NCBI GenBank assembly: GCA_935421135.1
Contig: OW285194.1
Coordinates: 7,424,376-7,488,375 of the forward strand
DNA length: 64,000 nucleotides
Reading direction: 5' to 3'
DNA from: Bugulina stolonifera
Taxonomy: Eukaryota > Bryozoa > Gymnolaemata > Cheilostomatida > Bugulidae
Each line of letters starts with the position of its first letter. Within the stretch, counting starts at the first letter, position 1. The translations under genes were made by a program, and so were the position numbers. Of the stretch, positions 22,801 to 34,600 are shown one piece after another. Below the pieces are notes generated by a model. That model did not search any database, was not told the DNA's origin, and saw only the letters and a list, made by a program, of their open reading frames with translations.

Positions 22801-25800
22801 GACAGTGATTAGTAGTATGACTACATGGACAGTGATTAGTAGTATGACTACATGAACAGTGATTAGTAGTATGACTACATGGACAGTGATTAGTAGTATG
22901 ACTACATGAACAGTGATTAGAAGTATTATTACAAGGACAGTGATTAGTAGTATGACTACATGGACAGTGATTAGTAGTATGACTACATGGACAGTGATTA
23001 GTAGTATGACTACGTGGACAGTGATTAGTAGTATGACTACATGGACAGTGATTAGTAGTATGACTACATGAACAGTGATTAGTAGTATGACTACATGGAC
23101 AGTGATTAGTAGTATGACTACATGGACAGTGATTACTAGACTACTAGTATGCTACTATCTTACTCGAAATACAGAAGCCAGGATTCCAAAAGCATTCTCT
23201 ACTACTCGTCTAGCTCTTGAGAGGCGATAATTGAATATTTTGTGAGTTTCCTCAGTTAGTGTCCGTCTAGAGAAAAACATGGACCAAGAATTCTATTAAT
23301 TACAGAAAATATAAGAGTAGTCATGAGCATAATAATTGATGGAAGAAATTGACAGAAGTTAGAATATTATTTTTAATTACATGAGTTTAGTACCTTGGAA
23401 ATGGTTTCATTAGATATGTAGAAAGAGCGAAGGCATCGTCAGCAACTATGACGTATGGAGCTTCATGACATGTACCAGGCAAGGCTTCTCGACATGGCAC
23501 TCCAAGCTGTTGTCCGCCAGCAGATTCTAGAGCAGCATACAATTTTGTTTGCTTGAAAACACCACCATCAGATACTCGGCCATTGGCTCCAACATACACA
23601 TATAGAAATCTACAATAAATTATTAAAAACATTGTTATAAATTAAATTATAAAAAACCAATTACGTTTAAAATGTACATACAAGAAATTGTGAAGTTAAT
23701 GAAATATTTAATAATAGTATAATAAACTTACTTGTATGTTGCATCTGCAAGAGCCATTAGCACAATGGATTCACATCCTTTATAATTATGGTAGGCTGAA
23801 CCAGCGTGGTGAGGCTTCCTCAAAACAATATGCTTTCCATCTAGTGCTCCAATACAATGAGGAAAGTTCCACCTTTCATTGAAATGGAAACTAATTCTTT
23901 TCCATTCTGCTTCTGTATTTGGTGTTTTTAAATATGTCTCTTTAAGGCAGCCAAAAATTGCAGCGCACACTTCAGGAATAATTTCAGCCATTGTGCTTTT
24001 ACCAATCCTAAATTGGTAGTGTAAGCTGGTATAGCTTTCGCCTGTTGCCAAATATCTCAAAGTAACAGCCAACCGCTCACTTGGTGGCACAGCCTGTCTC
24101 CACGTAGTATCTTTTTTAGTGATGGCATGTGTAATGGACTGTAATAGCGAGTTGTAGAGATGACTGTCCATCCGTAAATAGTTTTGCCATCGTTTCGCAT
24201 CACTCACTTCCAATTCTGCCATAATTGAATTAAAAGCACCATAATTCTCTCTTCTGCCAACAAAATCTGATACCCAGCAAGAGCGTGTGCTACTGCGGCG
24301 TTTTCTTGATGGTTTAGATTTGTTCAAATAATGACTTCCTATTGTTAACACTGATGCAGCCAGTTGAGCACTATCCTCTTGATTAGTGTTATCAAACAAA
24401 GAATTAAAATTAATTGTAAATAAACAGTCCTCCTGTTCGGTGTTAGCCGCCATCTTGTTTATTTTTCCGTGTTTATAAATATCCTTCCTCCACGATTAAA
24501 GAGTTTTGGAAAACCCATGATTGGAATTTAAAAATCGGCCTAGTGTGAACAGCCCATCGGGCTAAATTTCCAGCACGTTTTTACACGAACGATTTTCATT
24601 TGAAAATCGTTGTAGTCTGGACTCAGCTTTAGTGTAGCAGGAGTCGTTCTAGCAGTCACCAAGATAGTGCGCTTAGAACTTTATGTCATAGGCTCTCAAA
24701 TCATCCCTTGTCCAGGCCTTGAAAATAATGTTTTTACTTAATATTTGATGCTAGACTTCAAAAATTCCTTATATACAATGTAAAGCAGATGAGAAACTTT
24801 AACTGTTATGTGTATCAATATTTCGTAAAATATAAAACGCATGCGATACATACGTACTGTATAATGTAAAACAATGTAATATTGGTTAACCAGATTCGTT
24901 TAGTTGATGAAAGCAACCATGTTGTGGACATGGCAATATAGACAAACATGGTAAAACTCCTTCCTTGTTCTTATGTTGGTTTACCAGATTCGTTTGGTTG
25001 ATGGAAACAACCAAGTTGTGGATATAGGCCAAGATGGTGAGCTTCAAGTGAAGAGTTTTAGTACATTCAAGGAGTACAAGGGAATGGTGGAGAAAACTAA
25101 AGCTGCATTTACTGAGGATGGTTTCTTCAAAACAGAGTAATGTCGCTATTCCAATTTGCCATTTTGATAACGTATTAATTTTCTGCCGGGTCTGAAATGT
25201 CTAGTATCAATGTCACTTAGCCTATATTTTGTATTTTTGCTTTTCTGTACTAACATTCTCCATGAACAAACCTCATACCTACTGTAACTACAGAACAAAG
25301 GCTAAAATAATTGGCAATGTGTATGACTGTTATGTATTGGTATGCAATTGCCTGACCCTTTTTTTACGTTTTAGAGATGTTGCTGTCATGCAACCAGATG
25401 GCTCTATCCATATTAAAGGTAGATCAGTGGAAGCAATGAGGTTCAATATATTAGGAAAGGTCGTCTACCCTGGACCAATAGAAAAAGTTATGGCTGGATA
25501 TCCAGGGGTGAAGAACATATCGGTAGGAATCATGTAGTATCCTGTCCGTCATCGAATACTATTCAACTGACATAATATCATCAATTTTATTTTAATGTAA
25601 AATAAATACCATGTAATGCTAACAATTACGGTTTGTTACATTAATAGTGCACAATCCACAACAATACAATGACATTTCAGGTTTCCAACTCACCGTTTCT
25701 TATTGTGGTCATTTTAATCCTTACGGTTAACAGGGTTCTGCATAGTACATAACTCTATCAGCAATCTCCATCTCGCTCTATCCCTCCTATTGTCTTTTTC

Positions 25801-27541
25801 TAAGTGCTACATTCTCATATCTGTTCTGATCGCATTCATCCATCTATGCATGTTTCGGTCTACCGCTTCGCTCTTGAATATAATAAGCTTTTCCTCGTTT
25901 TAGGTTTCTATAGCTGGAACTAATGATGCATATGGTGATGAAGTTACCTACTGCATTGTGTAAGTACAACGTATGTGCAGTGTACATGTAAATTGTTGGC
26001 TAGCTGGAAATAATTCAGTGAACTGACCGTGTTTTATGTGATAGGGCACTGAACAAACCATTCATGTAAATTTATCATCAAATTGCTGACTTTGAGCCAA
26101 ATATTATTCCAAGGTGTAATTAACAGTTTTTGCTTTTTAACAAGCCAAACAATTTTCTTTTAGTTTATTCGAAGAATTAGAGCAACCAGCTGAGGAGGAT
26201 TTAGTAGAATTTCTGAAGAGCAATGGGGTGAGTAGATGTACCTCTCACACCCCACAGAAAAATCATGGGCATTTTATGGTATGGCAACGTGAGCCATTGC
26301 TAACTAGTGCAACATCAGCCGAGACTGTAAATGCAAGGCATAATGATTATTACGTCTGCAGTATACCTGAGCAAACCTAAATAGTAGTAAAGCGTATTTT
26401 CAGCATGTGTGACTTGGCATTCTCATGTGGAATCAAGAAAACCTAATAAATTACTAAGCAAATGGCTTCGTCAATTCGGGCAAGCCAAAACCACAGTTTC
26501 TGTCACTTTATGGAGAAGACTGTCAATTAGTATGTAAGGTATATGCCAATCTCTTGTTGCAGAAACCCAAATTTAGATTGACTATTCTCCTTTTATTTTA
26601 TAGTTATACTTATAAAGTAGAATACAAATTCCAATAAATACATTTCTACAAGTTGATTGTGAAATCTAACATTGTAGGTTGACAAGCACCAGATGCCAGC
26701 AAGAATTTTATACTTTGACAGACTTCCATCGACTTCTAACAACAGAAAGGTAAGCGTGTCCATTTCAACTACATTCCGCAAAATATAACTTGATTTTATT
26801 TGAAATATATACTACCATAAATTAAACAGTCAAAAGAATTACTTTGGTTTTGTTTGCGAACATTTCTAGCGCAAATCTTAGTATTCAACATTAGTTTCTG
26901 TGGCGTAATCGATTCCAATTTCAACCTTTAGACAGCACAGTTACACAATTATCATATTGTGCATTCAAATAATTATATTAATCAACAAGCTTTGTTGTCA
27001 GTGTAAATTTACAACACTGGTGCTCCGATTTGCTCAAAAACGAGGTTCTGTAGGCCGAAAAAGAGCAATCGTCTTCTTGTGTAGTCGACCCTAAAAAGAT
27101 ATACTTTATACAAAATTGAGGTGCATTACAAAAAACTGCCTCCAGGTGATTGCAGCAAATATTTGCGTGTAAAATAATTCTTATTCACTTCTATTACTAA
27201 CACCAAATTGTTGCGAGATTTAATAAAAGGACAATGTAGCGCAAGCACCATCATAAGTTTGGATACTCTTTCTAATACTACCACTGGCCTTTTTACGTGA
27301 ATCAACCTGGATCTCCCACCTTTATATCCAGAGCTCCAGTCGCTAGGCCACGGCTGCTCCATGTGTGCTAGCAGTCTACTCTACACTGTACGAGTATATT
27401 TGGTTTGTCTTTAAATTACAGATCAGCAGACCTGCTCTGAAGGAGGAAATAAGGAAAAGGGTAGAAGCAGATCCCAGTGCTGGAATTACCAAGTGGTATG
27501 AGGAGCTGTGCAACACAATTAGAGGTGAATCCAAGGAATAA
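16854..27541 (+). CDS. AMP-forming acyl-CoA synthetase-like enzyme, copy 2 (complete, 592 aa)
   Basis: Exons: 16854-17021, 17825-17959, 18278-18432, 18755-18935, 19041-19127, 19691-19854, 20162-20327, 20823-20936, 24988-25136, 25375-25522, 25904-25959, 26164-26227, 26678-26749, 27422-27541. All have AG/GT borders and the sum is 593 codons including stop, a usual size for single-domain ANL ligases. ATG (MEPLTKSY) is the first in frame and is conserved in copy 3. The order is an N-terminal domain (TYYQIFQEA, then [16 protein letters not shown]), the ATP-binding loop GSTGKPK at residues 214-220, YGMSE near 355-359, A7 near 439-441, [13 protein letters not shown], and PSTSNNRK near 546-553. No transit peptide or membrane span is evident. 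Oddity: A7 reads TED where copies 1 and 3 read TGD; the ribose-binding Asp remains. Substrate is not inferable. Confidence 0.88.
17254..17748 (-). mobile_element. Possible solo LTR in intron 1 of synthetase copy 2
   Basis: On the minus strand this ~495-bp block starts TGTTACGGTT and ends AACCATTACA, so its ends are near-inverted (8 of 10). It holds ACTATATAAAG (TATA-like, about 17595) and then AATAAAG (about 17538) in LTR order, and its base composition differs from the surrounding intron. No target duplication could be matched, so this is a suggestion only. Confidence 0.35.
21335..22315 (+). CDS. Harbinger-encoded MADF (Myb/SANT-like) DNA-binding protein, 240 aa
   Basis: Exons 21335-21532, 21677-21845 and 21960-22315 give 241 codons including stop. 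The second intron uses a GC donor (GCAAGT) with a normal AG acceptor. Residues about 12-90 match the MADF pattern: [32 protein letters not shown], and then a Lys/Arg-rich helix with the W-x-E-V-K-K turn. A basic segment ([15 protein letters not shown]) follows. The C-terminal helix ([16 protein letters not shown]) ending in a MLMLDIQNM stretch resembles a BESS-type protein contact. In Harbinger elements this partner binds the transposon ends and brings the transposase into the nucleus. An in-frame ATG lies upstream at 21248, but MSKLRQVM fits family N-termini better. Confidence 0.83.
22464..24453 (-). CDS. PIF/Harbinger DDE transposase, 438 aa
   Basis: Exons on the minus strand: 24453-23732, 23609-23394, 23266-23164 and 22739-22464, all with GT/AG borders and continuous frame (439 codons with stop). 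The catalytic triad of a DDE_Tnp_4 nuclease is visible: Asp in GALDGKH (about residue 205), Asp in VIVADDAF (about 298-299), and Glu in [14 protein letters not shown] (about 336). An upstream helix-turn-helix-like region includes [20 protein letters not shown]. The C-terminal part has the usual [10 protein letters not shown]. Everything needed for catalysis is present. The third intron (22740-23163) is packed with a minisatellite, which is unusual inside an otherwise compact element. Confidence 0.9.
22765..23140. repeat. 27-bp minisatellite in the transposase intron
   Basis: About fourteen units of ACTACATGGACAGTGATTAG plus TAGTATG, with scattered point changes (ACATGAACAG, ACGTGGACAG). It lies wholly inside the third transposase intron. 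Confidence 0.92.
24893..24945 (+). pseudogene. Partial tandem duplicate of synthetase exon 9 start
   Basis: TTAACCAG followed by ATTCGTTTAGTTGATGAAAG and CAACCATGTTGTGGACATGG copies the acceptor and first ~40 bases of exon 9 (24988), then diverges into a stop (GCAATATAG). The real exon is 90 bp downstream. It could act as a decoy acceptor. Confidence 0.6.
25679..25908 (-). mobile_element. LINE 3' fragment inserted at a splice acceptor, with 7-bp target duplication
   Basis: Copy 1 reads TTTCAG|GTTTCTATAGC at the start of exon 11. In copy 2 the same site is split: AGGTTTC at 25679-25685, then 216 bp of new sequence, then AGGTTTC again at 25902-25908. The insert on the minus strand encodes [11 protein letters not shown] and, after a stop, [12 protein letters not shown]. 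These resemble the C-terminal tail of non-LTR retrotransposon ORF2 proteins. The duplicated 7 bp includes the AG of the acceptor, so both sides carry an acceptor and exon 11 keeps an intact one. Confidence 0.7.
27295..27365 (-). repeat. tRNA-derived SINE relic in synthetase copy 2
   Basis: Reverse complement reads GGAGCAGCCGTGGCCTAGCG and then GGGAGATCCAGGTTGATTC. It is orthologous in position to 14985-15055. Confidence 0.5.
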
Positions 27542-28617
27542 ATATGCTGTAGATCGGACAGGAAGGTCTAAAGATAGCATAGAGACAATGTGCTAACATA
27601 AAATATTGATGGATATTCTACTGTGCTGATTCAGCATTGTACCACATATACAGGAGTAATGTGCTCTTGGTTAGCTACCCATACCATGTTCTTGATGTAT
27701 TGGACGACTATTTATCATTCTTACTTTCCTGTTATTTCCTTAAGGGAAAATTATGTGAACGTTTATATTTTGACTATATTATGACTTTTAAGAAACAGGT
27801 CATCAATGCGAAATACATGATATTTAGAGGGCAGTATCATTTATTAGCAGTGGAGTAATCATGAGCAAAATTTAGTAAAATTGCCTCATTGGATTACTTT
27901 AACTGTTTTCTTAAAGATTTAACAGCCACACCATTCCAAGTCAAGTCAGCCTTGTAGAGGACCTAGTATACCGTAGGCACCTTCATTACTGCTGAGACTA
28001 TACCAAAGTTATTCAAATTGTGCCGCGACACATGTGTACATAGGTGTTTAAGTTTCCGGGCATATTCTCCTTCTCACGTGGTCAAAAACAAACCGGCCTG
28101 AGCCAACAGCAAAATCCTCATTTTTTGTGCAAGAAGCCTATTTGTGCCAACCCCAGTGAGCTAGGGATGGTTTTTTTTGACCCAGCAAAATCCCAGGTTA
28201 AAAACCCTATCTCTGAGCCAGCGCTGTTAAAGTGTTCAATACCAAAACAGTACCTCTTCTACGTCTTTAATATACATGTACATGGCGTATTCTATGCTCT
28301 GTAAAATGTTATAATGAGTTGGAAGTCAGCAATAATTTATTTAAGCTCTGTGAGAGTTTGTTTTCTACGGAGAGTTTGATGTGAGGTCTACATGTACTAC
28401 ACTGTAGATGGTATGGTCAGACTACGCAGGAAAACCTCTAAATAATAAATAACTGTACACTTTAGACCCAATGCCTTTCTATATTATAATACTCAGATAT
28501 ACATTTAAATAATGCACGTTATGCATAAATATTAGAATTTAGAATATCTAGAGTCTCAGATGCTGGTCGTGTCTAAGCTTTAAATAATTGTCTTCATATC
28601 TTTACAGTGCAGGTATA
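27542..28617. other. Convergent intergenic region between synthetase copies 2 and 3
   Basis: 27542-28015 repeats the 3' flank of copy 1. 28085-28205 on the minus strand is a diverged copy of the MITE at 37959-38229 (shared AACCATCCCTAGCTCA and ATGAGGATTTTGCT). No gene seen. Confidence 0.6.
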
Positions 28618-31600
28618 TTAACCTTTGAATCCTTCTGCTAAAGTTTTACACATCTCTCTGTACCAGCTGGTAACCCCAGCATTGGGATCTGCTTCCACCC
28701 TTTTCTTTATCTCTTCTTTCACAGCAGGCTTGTTGAACTGAAATTCAATTCATAGTAAATAACAACTTCAAAAGCAATAAAAAATGACATCAGTTTGGAA
28801 TTACCTCTGCTACATACACAAGTGTTGAATTTACAAAGAATTACCTTTCTGCTATTGGGAGTTGTTGGCAGCTGATCGAAGTACAATATTCTTGCTGGCA
28901 TTTGATGTGCATCAACCTACAGTACATATACATGCATATATACAATCAGCATAATCATTATTGAAAACCACATTTAATCATAAATACTACAATCAAGGCA
29001 CATCAAATTTGAGGGATTACCTTCACAACAGAACAACAATGATAGTAAGCTTTCTGGTATCACCCAAAGAATGGTTTATCAATCAATTTCACTGAAAACT
29101 TGCTAGGCTTACTCAATAGCAGAAACTGATTACGTGATATCAATACAAGATGTCACAACGTAACTAGTCATGTACATACCGGTGCCCAAATACCTGAACT
29201 TGGTCAATATTCAGGAAGTTCCGGATATGAATTCATATCCGACAGCTTTTATAGTACTGTTGATTTTTATTTAATTAACTACATGTACATTGTACATTCA
29301 ACAGTTGAGCCAAGTAGCTCTTGAGGTCTAGCTAAATCCGATGGAGAGTCACTGAAATGGAGAGTCCTGTTTATTTAGTTCTATACTGTACAGTCAAGCT
29401 CACCTTCTTCCTGATTAGATATTCCATGATGTTTTCCTCAAATGGTTGACTAACTCCTTCATTTAAACTAAAAAGTTGACAAATCTGACATGCAATCTTA
29501 CATTTTCTTTTCTGTGACTATAAAATTATAGCTAGAATTTTATTCCCATGAATGATAACTTTTCAAACCAAGTTAACTGCATGTACATGTATATATGACC
29601 AAAGGCTACTGTCTATAGTTACGAATATAATCAGCCTGGGATATAGCATATTATCAGCAATATTAACAACCATGTTTGACTTCCCTCATGATTTGGTAAT
29701 TCTTTAGTGAAAATGTTCCAGATTACGTGTCTTTTACAGTAGGCATGACTCATACTGAAGGCTGGAGTACATTTAATTAAGTGCAGTAAAGTAAAGTCTA
29801 AATATTTGTCTCGTGAATTAATGAAACGACCGAAGAGAAACATTTTGGGTATGGAACAAATTGGTGCTTAACCGGCAATCAAAAATCCAAGTTTGAGCGT
29901 GTTAATACAAGTTCCAATTATCATCTTAAGGTCTTGTAATATACAATCTGTATTGTGCAACTCTAGTCAAAATTTCGACAGCTTAAGCGATACTTACACA
30001 ATGCAATATGTCACTTCATCTCCATAAGCATCATTAGTTCCAGCGATTGAAACCTAAAAATGTTAAATACGCTAGTCACAACAATTAATTCAGCCTCTTG
30101 CTGCACTGCAACGCTTTATTAGCTACATTATATCAATAATTTTGAGTTTCAGGCGATGACCATATTATAATATATAAAAGTACATACTATTACATTCTTG
30201 ACTCCAGAATACATTGACATTATCTCTTCTATTGGTCCAGGATAGACAACTTTACCCAAAATGTTAAATCTCATAGCATCTACTGATCTTCCCTTCAAAC
30301 GGTGAGAACCATCTGGGTACATAACTGCAATATCTCTAAAAGTAATATAGGTACATGTAAAATTACTTAAATGTACCACCTAGATGCAGGTACAATATGA
30401 CTGTATATTTTACCTGTACTGCATGAACCACCTATGTACTTGTGGTTATAGCTGAGCATCATCAATACATTTCTTTGGAACATGAGAAATCGAAATGATG
30501 AGATGTGGGAATGAATCTATAATGACATCATAATGACCACTGTTCTGACTGCCAGAGAGAGGCTAAGCCCTGATAGCCTCGAATATTACGCTCTGCGTTA
30601 ACTAGCATGCTGCTGCTGCTCTTACTTCATACATACATGTATGTATTCAAGCTAACCACATTGCACAAAGATATGCATATAGAATGCTGCAGGTATATTG
30701 ATACATGCATTTGCAAGTTCACTCTACCAATTTGGCAGCAAATAGTAGTAGAGAATTCTTTGAACTTTTGGTCACTGTCATGCATATTACATGTAGCCAT
30801 CCTATTCAATGAACTATGAAGCTGAAGCAATAACTGTACATATAGATGTATGTGAGCTGCAGAGGTTCATCTTCCACTCTAGAAGTGCTTGGGGTTTAAA
30901 TCTGAAATACCCAAGTCTACAAATTCACAAGCTAACCACTACACCATCCAGCCACCCTAATCTAAGCTATGTGCATTTTGCCATTTTCCTTCATTGTCTA
31001 AAATACCCTGTTCTAAAAAATCCGTCCTTGGTGAATAAGGCCTTTGTTTTCTGCTCTTCATGTTTGTATTCTTTCAATGCACTGTGTGACTTTACTTCTA
31101 GATGGCCATCTTGTCCTATGCCGACAATATGATTCCGGTCATCAACAACTCTGATCTGAAAGTGGAGCAAAATTGTGATTACTTGAAGTTATAATATGAT
31201 CCACACAATGTTGTACGATATACTGTAACATAGTAATCACTTGTTTCTTCTACATGTAAATCACCCACTTCCAAATTTGGCATAGGAAAGTGTCTTCCAT
31301 CCATTCTGGAATCTTCATCTGTAGACGTATCTCTCAAGCTGCTATGACTCACTATCCCAATCTCAGACATTCCGTAGACCGACTGGTGACATATAAATAC
31401 ATGTACATGTAGATTGTAGACCAGTGAGAAAGCTAGCTATTCCTTGGCAAATTATGATCGCATGGCATAATACACACATGTTACGTATAGATCAAGAGCA
31501 TTAATAGTGAGCTACACAACCATAGTGGGCCCTGCCAACGACACTGAAATGCTGGTTCTTAAGAGTTATACACAGTTTTATTAGTTCAAATGCTCGGTTA

Positions 31601-34600
31601 CCTTTAAATTTAAGCAGGGCATATTGTAAGTGACTAGAAGTTGTCAACAAAACAAGTAAAACTACACTGTAGTTACATGTAGTATGATCCTCTGTGTACT
31701 CACTTCTACTCATATACATATGAAAAGTTTTCTCTCTGCATTTTCAACCTATTTGAATTTATAAATAATTTACCAGTTGCACTTATCGTCATGTAATTAG
31801 CTATCTTAATACTTGCATCGTATATACACACACCGTAATAGTTAAAAAACGCTAATGATATAAGTTGGTGATATCTCAAAAAATTACCTATGCTAGTTCA
31901 AATTAACTATACCCATGCTATAGGATTAACACATGTACCAGAAATGAAATCAGGATTTAATATGTGCATAACTCGATAAACGGCTGTCAAAATTTTACTC
32001 GACATAAAGCATACACGATATTCAGTACTTAGTGTACATGTACATTTTACACTGCATATTATAGTCATCAAACATGTTTTATAGATTCTTTGACAATGTA
32101 AAGGCTACCAACTTATGTAATGCTTCTCTCCAAACACAGACTTTATGTTTTCTTTGAATTGACGTGCGACGACTTGACCTCCATAGCCAACGTACTTCAG
32201 GAGCGGCGCTTTTGCTCCACATTCTTTTACATGGTTTGCTATAAGCTGTGTTAATTTCCCACCCATCAAAGTTGTCTCAATCCTGTGTGTGCAATTAAAT
32301 ACTTAGAGAATTTTCACCATAAATATGATTGCGCTAGAAATAATGCACCTATAAAAGAACCTTGATAAAACATAGTTGATTATGAGACAAATAGATATTA
32401 GATGGTTAAAATGTCAGGCTTGAAAAGCCAACTGGCGATTAATGTCTGATGATGCAATCACACCGTAAGCCAAGTCATTAAATTATGTTGCAAAGTGAAG
32501 TAAGTGCAGTCATTCTTTTCATTTATAGCAAACAATTATATTTATACACACTTACTTGGGCTATATTAACTACACTGTACATTCGATGGTGTAGTAATAT
32601 TTTGTTATTAATCTGTTAACCAGACAACAACATTTAAGAGATTCATCAAATAGAAAAGTTCCCATGTACAACAGAAGCAAAACATACAAATGACAATGTA
32701 ATATTTCATTAGTAATAATTTGATGGTTTCAACTACCTACCCCTCCTTGATTAAAACTTCTGCCAGTGCCCTAGTTGCTTCTTCCATATTTCCTGGTCCA
32801 ATTTCCATACTCAGAAACAGTTTTGAGAACTTATCAGCCAGTGTCAGCGATACCATAGCGAAGCTCACAAATTCATCGAGGCATGGGTTCACGCACATAG
32901 CAGGCTGTGAAATTGCAAAGTACAATCAATCAATCATTCAAATAATAAACAAGTCAATGGATTAATTAGTTAATTGATCAAACTGCCATTTGATCAATTA
33001 CATTTATTTAGCCAATCTGTCAGTCAGTCCCTCAGGCATTCGGTAATGCTACATTCACATTGCCGTTTATAACAACTGCTAGCGGCAAGCGGCCAACGCT
33101 AACCACAACTACATTATATAGTGACATGCTACAGTGAGCGGTAGGGGTCAATGAGTTCAACATGCTGAACTTTAAACCCTGCCGCTAACTAACACGTGCC
33201 AGCTATAGTATAGTAAAGTTAACCACATTGTGGTTAGCGTTGGCCGCTCGCCGCAAGTAGTTGGTATAAACGGCAGTTTGAATGTCGCGTTAACCATCCA
33301 TCCAGTTAGCCATTCAGTCAGTTAGTCAGTCAGTCAGTCAGCCTGTCAGTCAGTCAGTCAATCAGTCAGTCAGTCAGTCAGTCAGTCAGTCAGTCAGTCA
33401 GTCAGACAGTCAGTCAGTCAGTCAGTCAGTTATTCAGCCAGTTATTCAATCATTCAGACAGTTTTCCAAGTAGCCTATACTAATCAAGGAATCATAGACA
33501 TGTCGAATTCTGCCTGCTCAAGTGCAAAAATATAACACTACAAAATAAAAAATGACATATATTGCATATCGACTTGTTTGGAGCAATGATAACATTTACA
33601 TTTGTCACTGGGCAGACCCAGAAGTGTTCCAAACTCATTTTTTCTCCGTCTATTTTCTTGATTACGACTTACCCCAAGATTATCCACTGGTATTACAAGT
33701 ATATCATTGGCCAATCCTCTGTTAATGTGTGTGATACACTTCGGTTTACCAGTACTTCCCTATTCACAGAACAAAATATGTACAATTGTTTTATTATGAA
33801 AGGGGGATTCTAAAATGGCAGAATCATGAAGGAAGGTTCCATGTCACTACGGATGTCTGCGTGCTTGGCAATGCATAATGTAAGTCATAAAGTTGAAACT
33901 ATTTGAGGCATCATGATGATGACAAATCAACATAAGGACAAAATAAAATAACAATATAATATGGCATCATTTATCTAAGTTCTCAACAGAGTTTAGTCAT
34001 AAACAATGCTTTTTCCATTAATTTTTAATTTTCCATACATTGTCATTTTCATAAAGTTTTTCCATACTGACCCAGAGCTAGCAGAAATGTGGATGGCTTG
34101 ACTGGTATTGTCTTTAAATAGACATTAACTATGTTGTGAAGATTTGATCATGTTGCTACTTGAAGAATATTTGAGTTCTATTGACAGTTGACTTGAACTC
34201 AAATGAACAGACCTGATAATTACTACAAATCTCACGATCAGTTGTTCAGCAAAAGACTGAACCATTTCTGGCCAGAATGCCTGAATAGAAAACATTCACG
34301 TCTTAGTGTGGCAATCGTACAATAGCAGGATGTACAGCTGTGTTTGTCTCAAATGTTTTCATCACGGAATCCGCACAGTAATATGTTCCCATGTCGATGG
34401 ACCTTTAATTTTACACACACCATGTTCATTAAATCATAATGCTTCTGTCATTTCTTAATATCGATTTACAGGTACTATCCCAATACAATCACATGTACAT
34501 GATTTTATTTCAGCCAAGAAGAAGCACAACTAATAATTCATAACTTTGTCTGAGTGCCATTTTGTTTACTATCTAATTTGATGGAGATAATTGTGAGAAG

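Larger units (their letters stand above)
21128..24628. mobile_element. PIF/Harbinger transposon, apparently intact (3,501 bp)
   Basis: Terminal inverted repeats begin AGCTGAGTCCAGACTACAAC and continue for at least 26 bp. The flanking TTA at 21125-21127 and 24629-24631 is the 3-bp TWA target duplication typical of this superfamily. Inside are the two expected genes, tail to tail: a MADF/Myb-like protein (+) and a DDE transposase (-). Neither has a frameshift or stop in the proposed exons. It sits in intron 8 of synthetase copy 2, and copy 1 lacks it at the corresponding place. Confidence 0.92.

Noticed and set aside
33673..33759. Loss of the P-loop exon in synthetase copy 3
   Set aside because: At first not seen, but a diverged exon with GSTGKPKC and correct borders and length is present here, so the copy is not missing it.
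34236..34281. Extra 15-codon exon (AFWPEMVQSFAEQLI) in copy 3
   Set aside because: Splice-like borders by chance; the other copies have no such exon and the normal junction is in frame without it.
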